From Veillonella atypica KON (GTDB taxonomy: Bacteria; Bacillota; Negativicutes; Veillonellales; Veillonellaceae), in NCBI RefSeq assembly GCF_002959915.1, contig NZ_PPDE01000003.1, positions 62,001 to 126,000 on the forward strand: DNA of 64,000 nucleotides, read 5' to 3'. Of this stretch, positions 9,158-17,011 are shown one piece after another; within the stretch, counting starts at the first letter, position 1, and the number at the start of each line of letters is the position of its first letter. Made by a program: the position numbers and the translations under genes. Below the pieces are notes generated by a model. The model saw only the letters and a list, made by a program, of their open reading frames with translations, was not told the origin of the DNA and did not search any database.

Positions 9158-9190
9158 AATGCCTCTATAGTTTTGACTATAGAGGCATTT
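9158..9190 (+). terminator. gltB terminator overlapping the SRP RNA promoter
   Basis: AATGCCTCTATAG (9158-9170) pairs perfectly with CTATAGAGGCATT (9177-9189) over a 6-base loop, followed by a short T run. The loop and first bases of the right arm contain the -35 box of the following RNA gene. Confidence 0.85.
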
Positions 9191-9201
9191 TCATGTATAA
9201 T
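9173..9201 (+). promoter_or_regulatory. Promoter of the SRP RNA gene
   Basis: TTGACT (9173-9178), 17-base spacer, TATAAT (9196-9201): a near-consensus sigma-70/sigma-A type promoter. Predicted start about 9208, exactly where the terminal stem of the SRP RNA begins. Confidence 0.8.
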
Positions 9202-9206
9202 ATTTG

Positions 9207-9352
9207 TATTGCAATATTGGATCATGGCAGTTCTCGGGCCCGTGCAATGGGGGCCTGTGAATCGTGTCAGGACTGAGAGGTAGCAGCACTAAGCGGTAAC
9301 CTTCATGTGCCACGGGGAACCCGGGGGCTGTCGTGATCGAATATTGCAAGGC
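9207..9352 (+). ncRNA. ffs: Signal recognition particle RNA (4.5S/scRNA type)
   Basis: Terminal arms TTGCAATATTGGATCATGG (from 9209) and the complementary strand ending at 9349 form a long imperfect stem. The apical Ffh-binding part reads GTCAGGACTGAGAGGTAGCAGC, matching the GTCAGG...AGG.AGCAGC signature of bacterial SRP RNA helix 8. The length of about 145 bases is longer than E. coli 4.5S (114) and shorter than the B. subtilis form with an Alu domain. I see no Alu domain. The RNA binds Ffh and targets nascent membrane proteins to FtsY. It has its own promoter and terminator and sits just before dnaX. Confidence 0.88.
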
Positions 9353-9375
9353 GGCCTTGGGGGCCGCTTTTTTTA
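9351..9375 (+). terminator. SRP RNA terminator
   Basis: GCGGCC, short loop, GGCCGC and then a run of seven T. A classic strong intrinsic terminator directly after the terminal stem. Confidence 0.9.
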
Positions 9376-9415
9376 TTCTATTATTGAAGCTAAAACGGGT
9401 ATTAGTTACATGCAA

Positions 9416-9446
9416 AGAGGACGTGAAAGGACGCCCTCTTTTTTGT
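9416..9446 (+). terminator. Second hairpin before dnaX
   Basis: AGAGG-A-CGT, loop GAAAGG, ACG-C-CCTCT followed by TTTTTT. Only one A/C mismatch. No gene lies between it and the SRP terminator, so it is either a back-up terminator or ends a very short transcript. Confidence 0.65.
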
Positions 9447-9452
9447 GTAATA

Positions 9453-9461
9453 TGGTATAAT
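9453..9461 (+). promoter_or_regulatory. Extended -10 promoter for dnaX
   Basis: TGGTATAAT at 9453-9461 is a TGnTATAAT extended -10 box, about 50 bases before the dnaX start. No -35 at the correct distance is clear. It lies just downstream of the hairpin at 9416-9446. Confidence 0.55.
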
Positions 9462-9510
9462 AAAGTATTGCTAATTACGGACTGTTTACAGGGAAAAGGG
9501 GGGTGTTCCT

Positions 9511-11925
9511 ATGGCATATATGGCGCTATATCGTAAGTATCGTCCGCAGACGTTTACCGATGTGGTTGGGCAACATCAGGTATCAGATACGTTGATGCGC
9601 GCTATTCGCGAGGATAAGGTGGCTCATGCGTATCTATTTGCCGGCCCGCGCGGGACTGGTAAGACAAGTATGGCTAAGATTTTTGCACGTGCCATTAATT
9701 GTGAACATGGCCCTACCGACCATCCTTGTAATGAATGTAGCGTATGTAAATCGATTTTGAGTGGTCAGTCTATGGACGTCCTCGAAATTGATGCGGCGTC
9801 GAATCGTGGTATCGATGAGATTCGTGCTTTACGTGAAAGCGTAAAGTTTATGCCTGTAGAGGGGCGTAAAAAGGTATTCATCATCGACGAAGCCCATATG
9901 CTTACCAATGAAGCGTGGAATGCCCTATTAAAGACGATAGAGGAACCACCAGATCACGTGATGTTCATCTTTGCGACCACTGAGATTGAAAAACTGCCTG
10001 TTACCATCGTATCTCGTTGCCAACGATATACATTTAGACGTATCACATCTGATGATATTGCACAGCGGTTACAATATGTTGCGGATAAAGAAGGCTTTGC
10101 CTTAGAAGATAATGCAGCACGTCTCATCGCGGTTCATGCGGATGGTGGCTTGCGCGATGCGTTAAGTATTCTCGATCAATGTGTGGGCATGGCCAGTGGC
10201 GAGATTACACCGGCCGTTGTGGAGGAACTCATTGGCCTCGTTAGTAAGGACTGGATTATTAAATTCCTATCTGCCTTGCATAATGGAGATGGCCCAGCTG
10301 TATTGAAATATATTCAAAATGCACTCAGTGAAGGGCGTGATGGGGCTCAAATTATGGAGGCCCTTACGCAACACTTACGGGCTCTATTGATTGCTAAGGT
10401 CGCTCCTGATGCGGAGGAATTAAAGGTATATGATTCGTTCCGCACTGAATTCTTAGAACAAGCAAAAGACATTGAGTTTGGTACCATCAATCAATATATT
10501 AAACAGTTACAATCCATCATGAGCGATGCGAAACAGGTAGATAATCCACGCACGGTTATTGAAATGGGCCTATTGGTTTTATGTGCAGGCGTATCCAAGG
10601 CTCATGACGATGTGGAGGACCGTTTGGCTGCATTAGAACAGTCTGAACGCGAGTCACGTGAAGGCGTACTCAATCGGCTGGCCAAATTGGAACAACAAGG
10701 TCCACCGATGGCGGCGCCATCTATTAATTTTGTGGCTACACCTAATGCATCAAGATCAAATGTGGTAGATGATGATTTCATTCCACCGCCTATGGAGGAA
10801 TACGAATCTGTTACGATTCATGAGGTGCCAACAAATTATAAGCCTTCACCTATTGTAGCGGAATCGAAACCTAGCGGTAGTAATCAAACGGCTACTATAG
10901 GTTTGACGCCGCCACCTATGCATGGTGTTGGTATGACACCACCACCGATGAAGACTTCTGGTGCAGTACCACCTAAGACCGGCACATCTCGAACGACGAG
11001 ACATACGGGCCGTCAGAAGAATACAGGTATTAGCCAAGTCGCTGTTATCGGTGAAACCATGGTGGACTCTGGGGAATATAGAACCATTCAGACTACTGTG
11101 ATAAAATATCTAAAGGACAGCGATAAGGGATTAGCATATAATATTATTGGTCAAGGCCAAGTTATTTATGTAGATCGTGAAAAAGCAGTAGTAGCTTTTA
11201 AAAAGGGAATATCCCTTACCTTGGCTACTAATGAAGCAAATCGCAAGGAAATTGCATTAGCGTTCCAATATGCGTTGGGCTATTCCGTGTCTTTAGAGAT
11301 TGTCGATATAGAGACAGATGTCTATAAAGAATATATGATGGCTAGCGGAGCGCGGTCCAATCGAGCTGTACAGCCTAAGAGGTCACAGCCTACACTGGTT
11401 GTTGAGGCCCCGCCACCACCGGTAGAAACAGACTTACTTGATAATGGTGAAACAATATCCTCTACGCCTATAGCGAATCAGGATACTGAAGAGAAGTCTG
11501 GAGCTACTATACAATCTGAAACCCAAGATGTATCTGGTGGTGTAAAACCGCCAGAGTCTATAAGCTCCGAAGCTCGCAATAATGCTAGAGAGGCTGCGTT
11601 AGCTGCTCTTAAAGCAAGAGGTATAAAACCACCGAGCAGTAAGGGCGATGAGGATTCATCTGCTAAGAAAAAGACAGCTCATGATGACGGTGGTATACCC
11701 GTTATGAGTTTAGACGGAACACAGGTAATGACCGATGATGGTGAAGTTATCAATCGGCCTATGGATAGCGGTGCCACCGTGGAGGTAGAAGCCGTCCCAA
11801 AGCGTGAATACCAGTGGGACCCTGAACACATGGGCGTTGAAGAACAACAAAACCCACTGTTGGCTAAAACATTAGAGAAACTTTCAGAAGACCATGACAT
11901 TTATGTAGAGGTCATAGAAGAGTAA
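9511..11925 (+). CDS. dnaX: DNA polymerase III subunit gamma/tau
   Basis: 804-residue clamp-loader ATPase beginning MAYMALYRKYRPQTF, the standard DnaX start, after a G-rich ribosome site (AAAAGGGGGG). Walker A GPRGTGKTS near residue 45, a zinc module with four Cys (CEHGP...CNECSVCK), Walker B/DEAH IIDEAHMLT and sensor SRCQRYTFRR are all present. Residues about 380-700 are Pro/Thr-rich linker and a tau-like C-terminal region, ending QWDPEHMGVEEQQNP. It loads the beta clamp and bridges polymerase cores. I saw no obvious slippery site for making a short gamma form. It heads the dnaX-ebfC-recR-bofA cluster that is conserved in Firmicutes. Confidence 0.97.
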   Translation: MAYMALYRKYRPQTFTDVVGQHQVSDTLMRAIREDKVAHAYLFAGPRGTGKTSMAKIFARAINCEHGPTDHPCNECSVCKSILSGQSMDVLEIDAASNRGIDEIRALRESVKFMPVEGRKKVFIIDEAHMLTNEAWNALLKTIEEPPDHVMFIFATTEIEKLPVTIVSRCQRYTFRRITSDDIAQRLQYVADKEGFALEDNAARLIAVHADGGLRDALSILDQCVGMASGEITPAVVEELIGLVSKDWIIKFLSALHNGDGPAVLKYIQNALSEGRDGAQIMEALTQHLRALLIAKVAPDAEELKVYDSFRTEFLEQAKDIEFGTINQYIKQLQSIMSDAKQVDNPRTVIEMGLLVLCAGVSKAHDDVEDRLAALEQSERESREGVLNRLAKLEQQGPPMAAPSINFVATPNASRSNVVDDDFIPPPMEEYESVTIHEVPTNYKPSPIVAESKPSGSNQTATIGLTPPPMHGVGMTPPPMKTSGAVPPKTGTSRTTRHTGRQKNTGISQVAVIGETMVDSGEYRTIQTTVIKYLKDSDKGLAYNIIGQGQVIYVDREKAVVAFKKGISLTLATNEANRKEIALAFQYALGYSVSLEIVDIETDVYKEYMMASGARSNRAVQPKRSQPTLVVEAPPPPVETDLLDNGETISSTPIANQDTEEKSGATIQSETQDVSGGVKPPESISSEARNNAREAALAALKARGIKPPSSKGDEDSSAKKKTAHDDGGIPVMSLDGTQVMTDDGEVINRPMDSGATVEVEAVPKREYQWDPEHMGVEEQQNPLLAKTLEKLSEDHDIYVEVIEE

Positions 11926-11994
11926 ATTATAATTTTCAGTATATAGTTAATTTATTTTGCAAGGACTTTCACAGTCCTATAAGGAGGAAATACA

Positions 11995-12324
11995 ATGTTC
12001 GGTAAAGGTATGGGCAATATGGCAGGCATGATGAAAAAAGTTCAAAAAATGCAAGCTGACATGAAAAAAATGCAAGAAGAGTTAAAAACTCGTACAGTAG
12101 AAGCATCCGTAGGTGGCGGTGCTGTTACCGTTGTTATGAATGGCGAAAAGATGATTGAATCTTTGAAATTGAACCCGTCCGCAGTTGATCCTGAAGATGT
12201 GGAAATGCTTGAAGATTTGGTAATGGCTGCTGTTAATGAAGCAAGCAAAAAGGTAGATGATCTATTGTCTCAAGAAATGGGCAAGGTGACAGGTGGTCTT
12301 AACTTGCCAACAGGTTTATTCTAA
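11995..12324 (+). CDS. YbaB/EbfC nucleoid-associated protein
   Basis: 109 residues; N-terminal Met/Lys-rich helix (MGNMAGMMKKVQKMQADMKKMQEEL) followed by VEASVGGGAVTVVMNGE and a C-terminal helix with SQEMGKVTGGLNLPGLF-like end. This is the YbaB/EbfC family, a small dimeric DNA-binding protein found between dnaX and recR. Ribosome site AAGGAGG about 8 bases upstream. The stop codon abuts the recR ATG (TAAATG), implying translational coupling. Confidence 0.95.
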   Translation: MFGKGMGNMAGMMKKVQKMQADMKKMQEELKTRTVEASVGGGAVTVVMNGEKMIESLKLNPSAVDPEDVEMLEDLVMAAVNEASKKVDDLLSQEMGKVTGGLNLPTGLF

Positions 12325-12921
12325 ATGACAAACGCATTAGAACGGCTCGTAGAACAGTTGCGCAGATTGCCAGGCATTGGATCAAAATCTGCCCGTCGCT
12401 TGGCATACCATCTTGTGGAAATGCCGCAAGAAGAGGTGGACCGATTGGTCAATACCATTGTTGAAGCTAAAGGGGCAACCCGCCATTGTTCTATCTGTTT
12501 TAATCTATCTGCGCAGGACCCTTGTGAATTTTGCTCTAATCCTAATCGGGATCAAACCACGATTATGGTGGTTGAAACATCTCGCGATGTGATTGCCATA
12601 GAACGCAGTGGTGATTACAAGGGGCTCTACCATGTCTTAGAGGGGGCGTTGTCACCTTTAGAGGGCATCGGTGCTGAAGACATTCGCGTTAAAGAGCTGA
12701 TTGCTCGTTTGCGTGATGGTGTCGTACAAGAGGTTATTCTCGCAACGGACCCTGATGTAGAAGGGGAGGCGACGGCCTTATATTTGGCACGTCTACTAGC
12801 GCCGACTGGCATCAAGGTAACGCGTATTGCCCGCGGTGTTCCTGTAGGTGGAGATATCGAATATGCCGATGAATTGACCTTGGGCGGTGCCGTTGTAAAC
12901 CGCCAGGAGATGAAAGGATAA
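12325..12921 (+). CDS. recR: Recombination protein RecR
   Basis: 198 residues with a helix-hairpin-helix (LPGIGSKSARRLAYHL), a four-Cys zinc finger (CSICFNLSAQDPCEFC), a Toprim domain (VVETSRDVIAIERSGDYKGLYHVL...LATDPDVEGEATALYLA) and a C-terminal Walker-B-like stretch (IARGVPVGGDIEYADELTLGGA). RecR forms a ring clamp that works with RecO and RecF to load RecA at gaps. Immediately follows ebfC and precedes the BofA-like gene by one base. Confidence 0.97.
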   Translation: MTNALERLVEQLRRLPGIGSKSARRLAYHLVEMPQEEVDRLVNTIVEAKGATRHCSICFNLSAQDPCEFCSNPNRDQTTIMVVETSRDVIAIERSGDYKGLYHVLEGALSPLEGIGAEDIRVKELIARLRDGVVQEVILATDPDVEGEATALYLARLLAPTGIKVTRIARGVPVGGDIEYADELTLGGAVVNRQEMKG

Positions 12922-12922
12922 T

Positions 12923-13183
12923 ATGAACGTATTACTCGCGCCATTATTGGCAGCGCCTATGACTGAGGCGATTATATCTGTATTGGTCATTGTTATCGCC
13001 TTGAAACTTGCTTTTTTTACTATTAAAAAGGTAGCTCTAAATGTAGTATTAGGCATTGTGACATACATGGTATGCATTCATGTATTGCATATACCAATGG
13101 ATATTGGCTTAGGTGTGTGGGCTTTGACCGTACTGTTTGGCCCCATTCCGATGGTACTGGCCGCTCTATACTACGGCTTATGA
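12923..13183 (+). CDS. BofA-like small membrane protein
   Basis: 86 residues and almost wholly hydrophobic: transmembrane segments at about 13-33, 38-57 and 61-86. Position directly after recR and the C-terminal pattern (ILGI-like, NVVLGIVTY...FGPIPMVLAALYY) fit the BofA family, which in Bacillus holds the pro-sigma-K protease complex in the forespore membrane. Veillonella-type cells do not sporulate, so the role here is unknown; the family assignment rests on synteny plus a weak sequence resemblance. Ribosome site GAAAGG upstream of ATG 12923. Confidence 0.65.
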   Translation: MNVLLAPLLAAPMTEAIISVLVIVIALKLAFFTIKKVALNVVLGIVTYMVCIHVLHIPMDIGLGVWALTVLFGPIPMVLAALYYGL

Positions 13184-13200
13184 AATAAGGAGAGGATATC

Positions 13201-15786
13201 ATGGTTATCAATAGCGAACAACAACGCGTCATCGATGAACTAGATAGAAATATCCTCTTGTTGGCGTCCGCTGGGACGGGAAAAACGAATACACTGGCTT
13301 ATCGAGTGGCCCATATTATTGAAAGTGGCCGCTGCGAGGCTCATCAGATTTTGTGCATGACCTTTACCAATAAGGCGGCACAAGAGATGAAGTCGCGCAT
13401 CGAATCCCTCGTTGGCCAACCTGCAAAGGCTGTGGAGATTAGTACGTTCCACAGCTTTTGTTTTTACGTTCTTCAACAAGAGGGCAAGCGAGATGAGTCG
13501 CTCTATACAGATGTGACCATATTTGATGAAGAGGATTGTAAAGAACTATATTTGCCATATAAACCGAGAAATATGCGGGATATGAACTTTGCTAGCCTTA
13601 TAAGCCTGGTAAAGGAATATCGTTCTGTGTATGAATTCTATTCTGAATCGTTGATAGATGATTACAAACGAACGATACAACGTTTAGAGCGGGAGCAATC
13701 TAAGCAAATAGAGAAATTATTTTACAATTACAATACTCTTGCTACTGAGGACTTGTCGGACTTTTGGGCGCATGGTCATGAATGGATTGCTCGTTATGAT
13801 GAAAGTTTACAATCTGTTCACGGCGTTGATTTTACTGATTTAATCTGTGGTGTGCATCGACTATTTCAAAATCCAGATATTCGAGAACGGTGGCGCAGTC
13901 GTTATCAGTATATTTCCGTTGATGAAATGCAAGATACGGGCTCATTAGAATATAAGGTTATGGAAATGCTATGGGAAGGCAATCACGTTCTTTTATGTGG
14001 CGACTATTTCCAAACTATCTACGAATGGCGCGGCTCAGATCCGTTCCGTTTATTAGAGGCATTTACCCGTGATTTTAATCCTCTAAAAATCATATTCTAT
14101 AAAAACTATCGCTCCAACCGTACTTTGTTCACGATGGCTTTCAAAACATTGCAGAACATGTTTCCTCAACTGGTAGGCGATGTATATGATGAAATGCCAG
14201 AGGCCAACAGTGCTAGTGATGGGGCACCTATCCTTGTGAAAGGTTGTCGCAATGAATATACGGAATCAAAATTTATTTATGACCGTATTTGCGCGCTTCC
14301 AAAGGATGCATCTATCGGTGTGTTGGTTCGCGATAATCGCAAGGCACAGCGTTTAAGTGAACAGTTTGAACGATATAATCAAGATAAGCCAGAATCTGAG
14401 CGTCGTCCGTTTATGATTATTGATGAATATAAATTCTTCCGCCGTCAGGAAATCAAGGATATCATGGCGTACTTTAAGCTCTTGATGAATCCTAATGATG
14501 CGGTTAGTGCAAAACGCATTATTAAACGCTATGTATCGGGCATTGGCGACGCGCGTATTCGCGATATTGAAAGTCCAAAAAATCGCAGAGTAGGGTTAAA
14601 ATTGACGGATTTTATGGATATGCCCATCTTTGAAGCCGAGCCATATGCCAAATTGGTAGCTGGTCTTGAGGTGGGTGAAGTGGTGGTGTACGATGTAGAA
14701 AGCACTGGTACTGATACGACACAAGATAGAATTATACAAATTGCAGCGATGCGCATTGATAAAGATGGCAATGAAATAGAACGGTTTGAACGTTTTATCA
14801 ATCCTGGTAAATCGGTAGGCACATCTCAACTTGTTCATGGTTTTTCAGATGAATATTTAGCAGAGCATGGTGAAAGCCCTGAAGTTGTATTAGAGGCTTT
14901 CAAAGAATTTTCTAACAATCGTATCATTGTAGGTCATAATGTAAATTATGACATTAGCATTTTGAGCCATGAATTAGCGCGCCATAATTTAGGCGAGCCT
15001 CAATTTAAGGCCGTATATGATACATTAGATATCTTTAGACGGTTCTATCCAACACTGGAAAATCATAAGTTAGGATTTTTATCAAAATATTTTCCTATTA
15101 ATCATACGCCTACCCATAATGCGATGGATGATATTATTGCTACGGGCCAATTATTAACCTACGCAGTCCGTGAAAATATTGTGCCCACAACGACAGATCG
15201 CATGGTAGCCATTAATCAATATAAGGCGGCTTTCACAACGATTGCGTCTCAAATGGCAACCTTGCGCAGAAAGATGCATACCGATAATCCTACGGAATTA
15301 TTGGCCTATATTATGAATCAAATGGGCGTACTAGACTATTATAAGAGTCATGGCGAAATGGCCAAGGTTGAACATATACGAGATTTGTATCGTATTATGG
15401 AATCATTAGATAAGGAATATGAAGGTACAACGGGATTAGCTCGTCTCAATCATATTTTGCAATTAGCTGCCTTGACGGCTGGTGAGCCACAACAGATGAG
15501 TAAACAATCTAAGATACCGATTATTACGGTTCATCAAGCAAAGGGGAGTGAGTTTGACCATGTATTTTTGGCGGGTATGAATCAAGGGACCTTCCCTAGT
15601 TTTATGTCCTTACGCGAGGGCAATGAGGATGAAGAAAAACGCTTGTTCTATGTGGCCATTACGCGACCAAAACAGGAGCTGGTTATTACCTATACCAATG
15701 AATCACAACGGGGCCAAGGCACAGCGCCAAGTGCATTCCTTGATTATATGCCAAGGGATGTAAAACTCGTAGAAAGGAGTATGTAA
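13201..15786 (+). CDS. UvrD-type helicase with embedded DEDDh exonuclease
   Basis: 861 residues. Superfamily 1 helicase motifs: I ASAGTGKTNT (about 22-31), Ia FTNKAAQEM, II ISVDEMQDTG, III GDYFQTIYEWRGSDP, IV YKNYRSNRTL, V VHQAKGSEFDHVF, VI FYVAITRPKQ. Between IV and V, residues about 493-655, sits a complete DnaQ-like 3'-5' exonuclease: Exo I VYDVESTGTD, Exo II GHNVNYDIS, Exo III HNAMDDIIATG. So unwinding and 3' trimming are joined in one cytosolic chain, probably for repair. ATG 13201 follows GGAGAGG. The stop overlaps the next start (TAATG). The family is related to PcrA/UvrD but shorter at the C terminus. Confidence 0.9.
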   Translation: MVINSEQQRVIDELDRNILLLASAGTGKTNTLAYRVAHIIESGRCEAHQILCMTFTNKAAQEMKSRIESLVGQPAKAVEISTFHSFCFYVLQQEGKRDESLYTDVTIFDEEDCKELYLPYKPRNMRDMNFASLISLVKEYRSVYEFYSESLIDDYKRTIQRLEREQSKQIEKLFYNYNTLATEDLSDFWAHGHEWIARYDESLQSVHGVDFTDLICGVHRLFQNPDIRERWRSRYQYISVDEMQDTGSLEYKVMEMLWEGNHVLLCGDYFQTIYEWRGSDPFRLLEAFTRDFNPLKIIFYKNYRSNRTLFTMAFKTLQNMFPQLVGDVYDEMPEANSASDGAPILVKGCRNEYTESKFIYDRICALPKDASIGVLVRDNRKAQRLSEQFERYNQDKPESERRPFMIIDEYKFFRRQEIKDIMAYFKLLMNPNDAVSAKRIIKRYVSGIGDARIRDIESPKNRRVGLKLTDFMDMPIFEAEPYAKLVAGLEVGEVVVYDVESTGTDTTQDRIIQIAAMRIDKDGNEIERFERFINPGKSVGTSQLVHGFSDEYLAEHGESPEVVLEAFKEFSNNRIIVGHNVNYDISILSHELARHNLGEPQFKAVYDTLDIFRRFYPTLENHKLGFLSKYFPINHTPTHNAMDDIIATGQLLTYAVRENIVPTTTDRMVAINQYKAAFTTIASQMATLRRKMHTDNPTELLAYIMNQMGVLDYYKSHGEMAKVEHIRDLYRIMESLDKEYEGTTGLARLNHILQLAALTAGEPQQMSKQSKIPIITVHQAKGSEFDHVFLAGMNQGTFPSFMSLREGNEDEEKRLFYVAITRPKQELVITYTNESQRGQGTAPSAFLDYMPRDVKLVERSM

Positions 15787-16793
15787 TGGCACGAAAAACG
15801 CATAGACCAGATGATATTATTTGGCCAGTTACTACCCAGGATATAGAATCCATACAACATGCAAATACAGATGCGATAACATTAGGGCAACTGTTAGATA
15901 CTAAATATCCAAGAAAAGCGATGGTAAAGTTATTTGATGAGAAATTAATCCATGTAAATGGTCATAAAGCAACACCTCATACAGAGGTTGCCGTAGATGA
16001 TGAAATTTGGATAGCTATGGCCAAAGAGAAGATTGATTATGAGCCAATTGCAATGGATTTACATATTCTCTATGAAGATGACGATTTGCTCATTGTGGAT
16101 AAGCCTGCCGGTGTTACGGTAAACTCAAAAGATCAAGTATCCCTTGCTAATGGCATTGCCCATTATTTTATGAAACATGGTATTAAGCGAAAAGTACGTT
16201 TTTTGAACCGTCTTGACCGCGATACAACAGGCTGTATTGTAATTGCTAAAAGCGGTCTAGCCCAAAGCTTATATCAACAACAAATGGATGATAACACATT
16301 TGAAAAGTGGTACATGGCTATTGTTGAAGGCCTTGTCGAATCAGATTCGGATTCGTTGGTGCTTCCTATGGATAGAAGTATTGATGGCATTCATTACGAA
16401 GTAAATTCTAAGGGGAAAGAAACACGGACTGATTTTACCGTTTTACACCGATATCCGTATGGGGCTGTGGATAACTCTGTGCATAACCTACAAAATATTG
16501 TGGATATATCCCATGAAAATGTGGACAGCACAGTGAATACTGTGGATAAACAGGGTGGAATTGTGGATAATTCTGTGCATAACTTAGAAAATCAGCCTTG
16601 TACAGCAGTGGCAGTTCGCTTATATACAGGTAAAACACATCAAATTCGAGTGGCCTTCAGTCATATAGGTCATCCTTTGTTAGGGGATACATTGTATGGG
16701 GCGAAATCTACGGGAGAACCATTTGCACTACGTGCAATGAAGGTTGTTTTTACACATATGCGTTCTGGAGACCGTATAACCGTTCAAGCTTAA
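15786..16793 (+). CDS. RluA-family pseudouridine synthase with inserted loop
   Basis: 335 residues. N-terminal S4-like region (residues about 30-85, KAMVKLFDEKLIHVNGHKA), then the synthase domain with the catalytic-Asp motif LNRLDRDTTGCIVIAKSG near 140 and YTGKTHQIRVAFSHIGHPLLGD near 280. It isomerises uridine in rRNA or tRNA; which site cannot be told. Oddity: residues about 226-269 form an insertion between HRYPY and the strand before TGKTHQIR, a surface turn in family members. The insertion is made of V-D-N, V-D-K and V-H-N motifs. Its DNA carries an array of DnaA boxes (see 16466-16582), and all its Val codons are GTG. Coupled to the helicase gene by TAATG. Confidence 0.9.
   Translation: MARKTHRPDDIIWPVTTQDIESIQHANTDAITLGQLLDTKYPRKAMVKLFDEKLIHVNGHKATPHTEVAVDDEIWIAMAKEKIDYEPIAMDLHILYEDDDLLIVDKPAGVTVNSKDQVSLANGIAHYFMKHGIKRKVRFLNRLDRDTTGCIVIAKSGLAQSLYQQQMDDNTFEKWYMAIVEGLVESDSDSLVLPMDRSIDGIHYEVNSKGKETRTDFTVLHRYPYGAVDNSVHNLQNIVDISHENVDSTVNTVDKQGGIVDNSVHNLENQPCTAVAVRLYTGKTHQIRVAFSHIGHPLLGDTLYGAKSTGEPFALRAMKVVFTHMRSGDRITVQA
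16466..16582 (-). promoter_or_regulatory. Phased cluster of DnaA boxes inside a gene
   Basis: On the minus strand the 9-mer TTATCCACA occurs perfectly three times (plus-strand positions 16466-16474, 16541-16549, 16562-16570). TTATGCACA, which fits the TTWTNCACA consensus, occurs twice (16478-16486, 16574-16582). Near-matches lie at 16499-16507 (one mismatch) and 16520-16528 (two mismatches). Start-to-start spacings are 12, 21, 21, 21, 21, 12, mirror-symmetric and close to two helical turns. All boxes point the same way. DnaA binding is inferred only from sequence. Confidence 0.6.
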
Positions 16794-16917
16794 TTAGAAT
16801 GGACATTCAGTAGTAGAATGAGTTCTTAAATACATAAAAGTTTCTAATTGAGAAATGAGAATGACTGATAAGTTCAGTAAAATCAATGGATTTCGTGAAA
16901 ATATATCAAAAATTATA

Positions 16918-16946
16918 GTGACAAATGATAATCCATAAGCTATAAT
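16918..16946 (+). promoter_or_regulatory. Promoter of the CDF transporter gene
   Basis: GTGACA (16918-16923), 17-base spacer, TATAAT (16941-16946), 65 bases before the start codon. Confidence 0.6.
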
Positions 16947-17011
16947 ACAAATAAACGTACACATATAAATTATTTAATATTGTACATATAGTATGTAAGA
17001 GGTGTAATAGT

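Noticed and set aside
9376-9452. Small RNA between the two terminators upstream of dnaX
   Set aside because: No promoter was found in the interval after the SRP terminator; the second hairpin can be explained as a back-up terminator.
16466-16582. The chromosomal origin oriC
   Set aside because: The boxes lie in a coding gene, and dnaA, dnaN and an AT-rich unwinding region are not beside them. A secondary DnaA-binding site is more likely.
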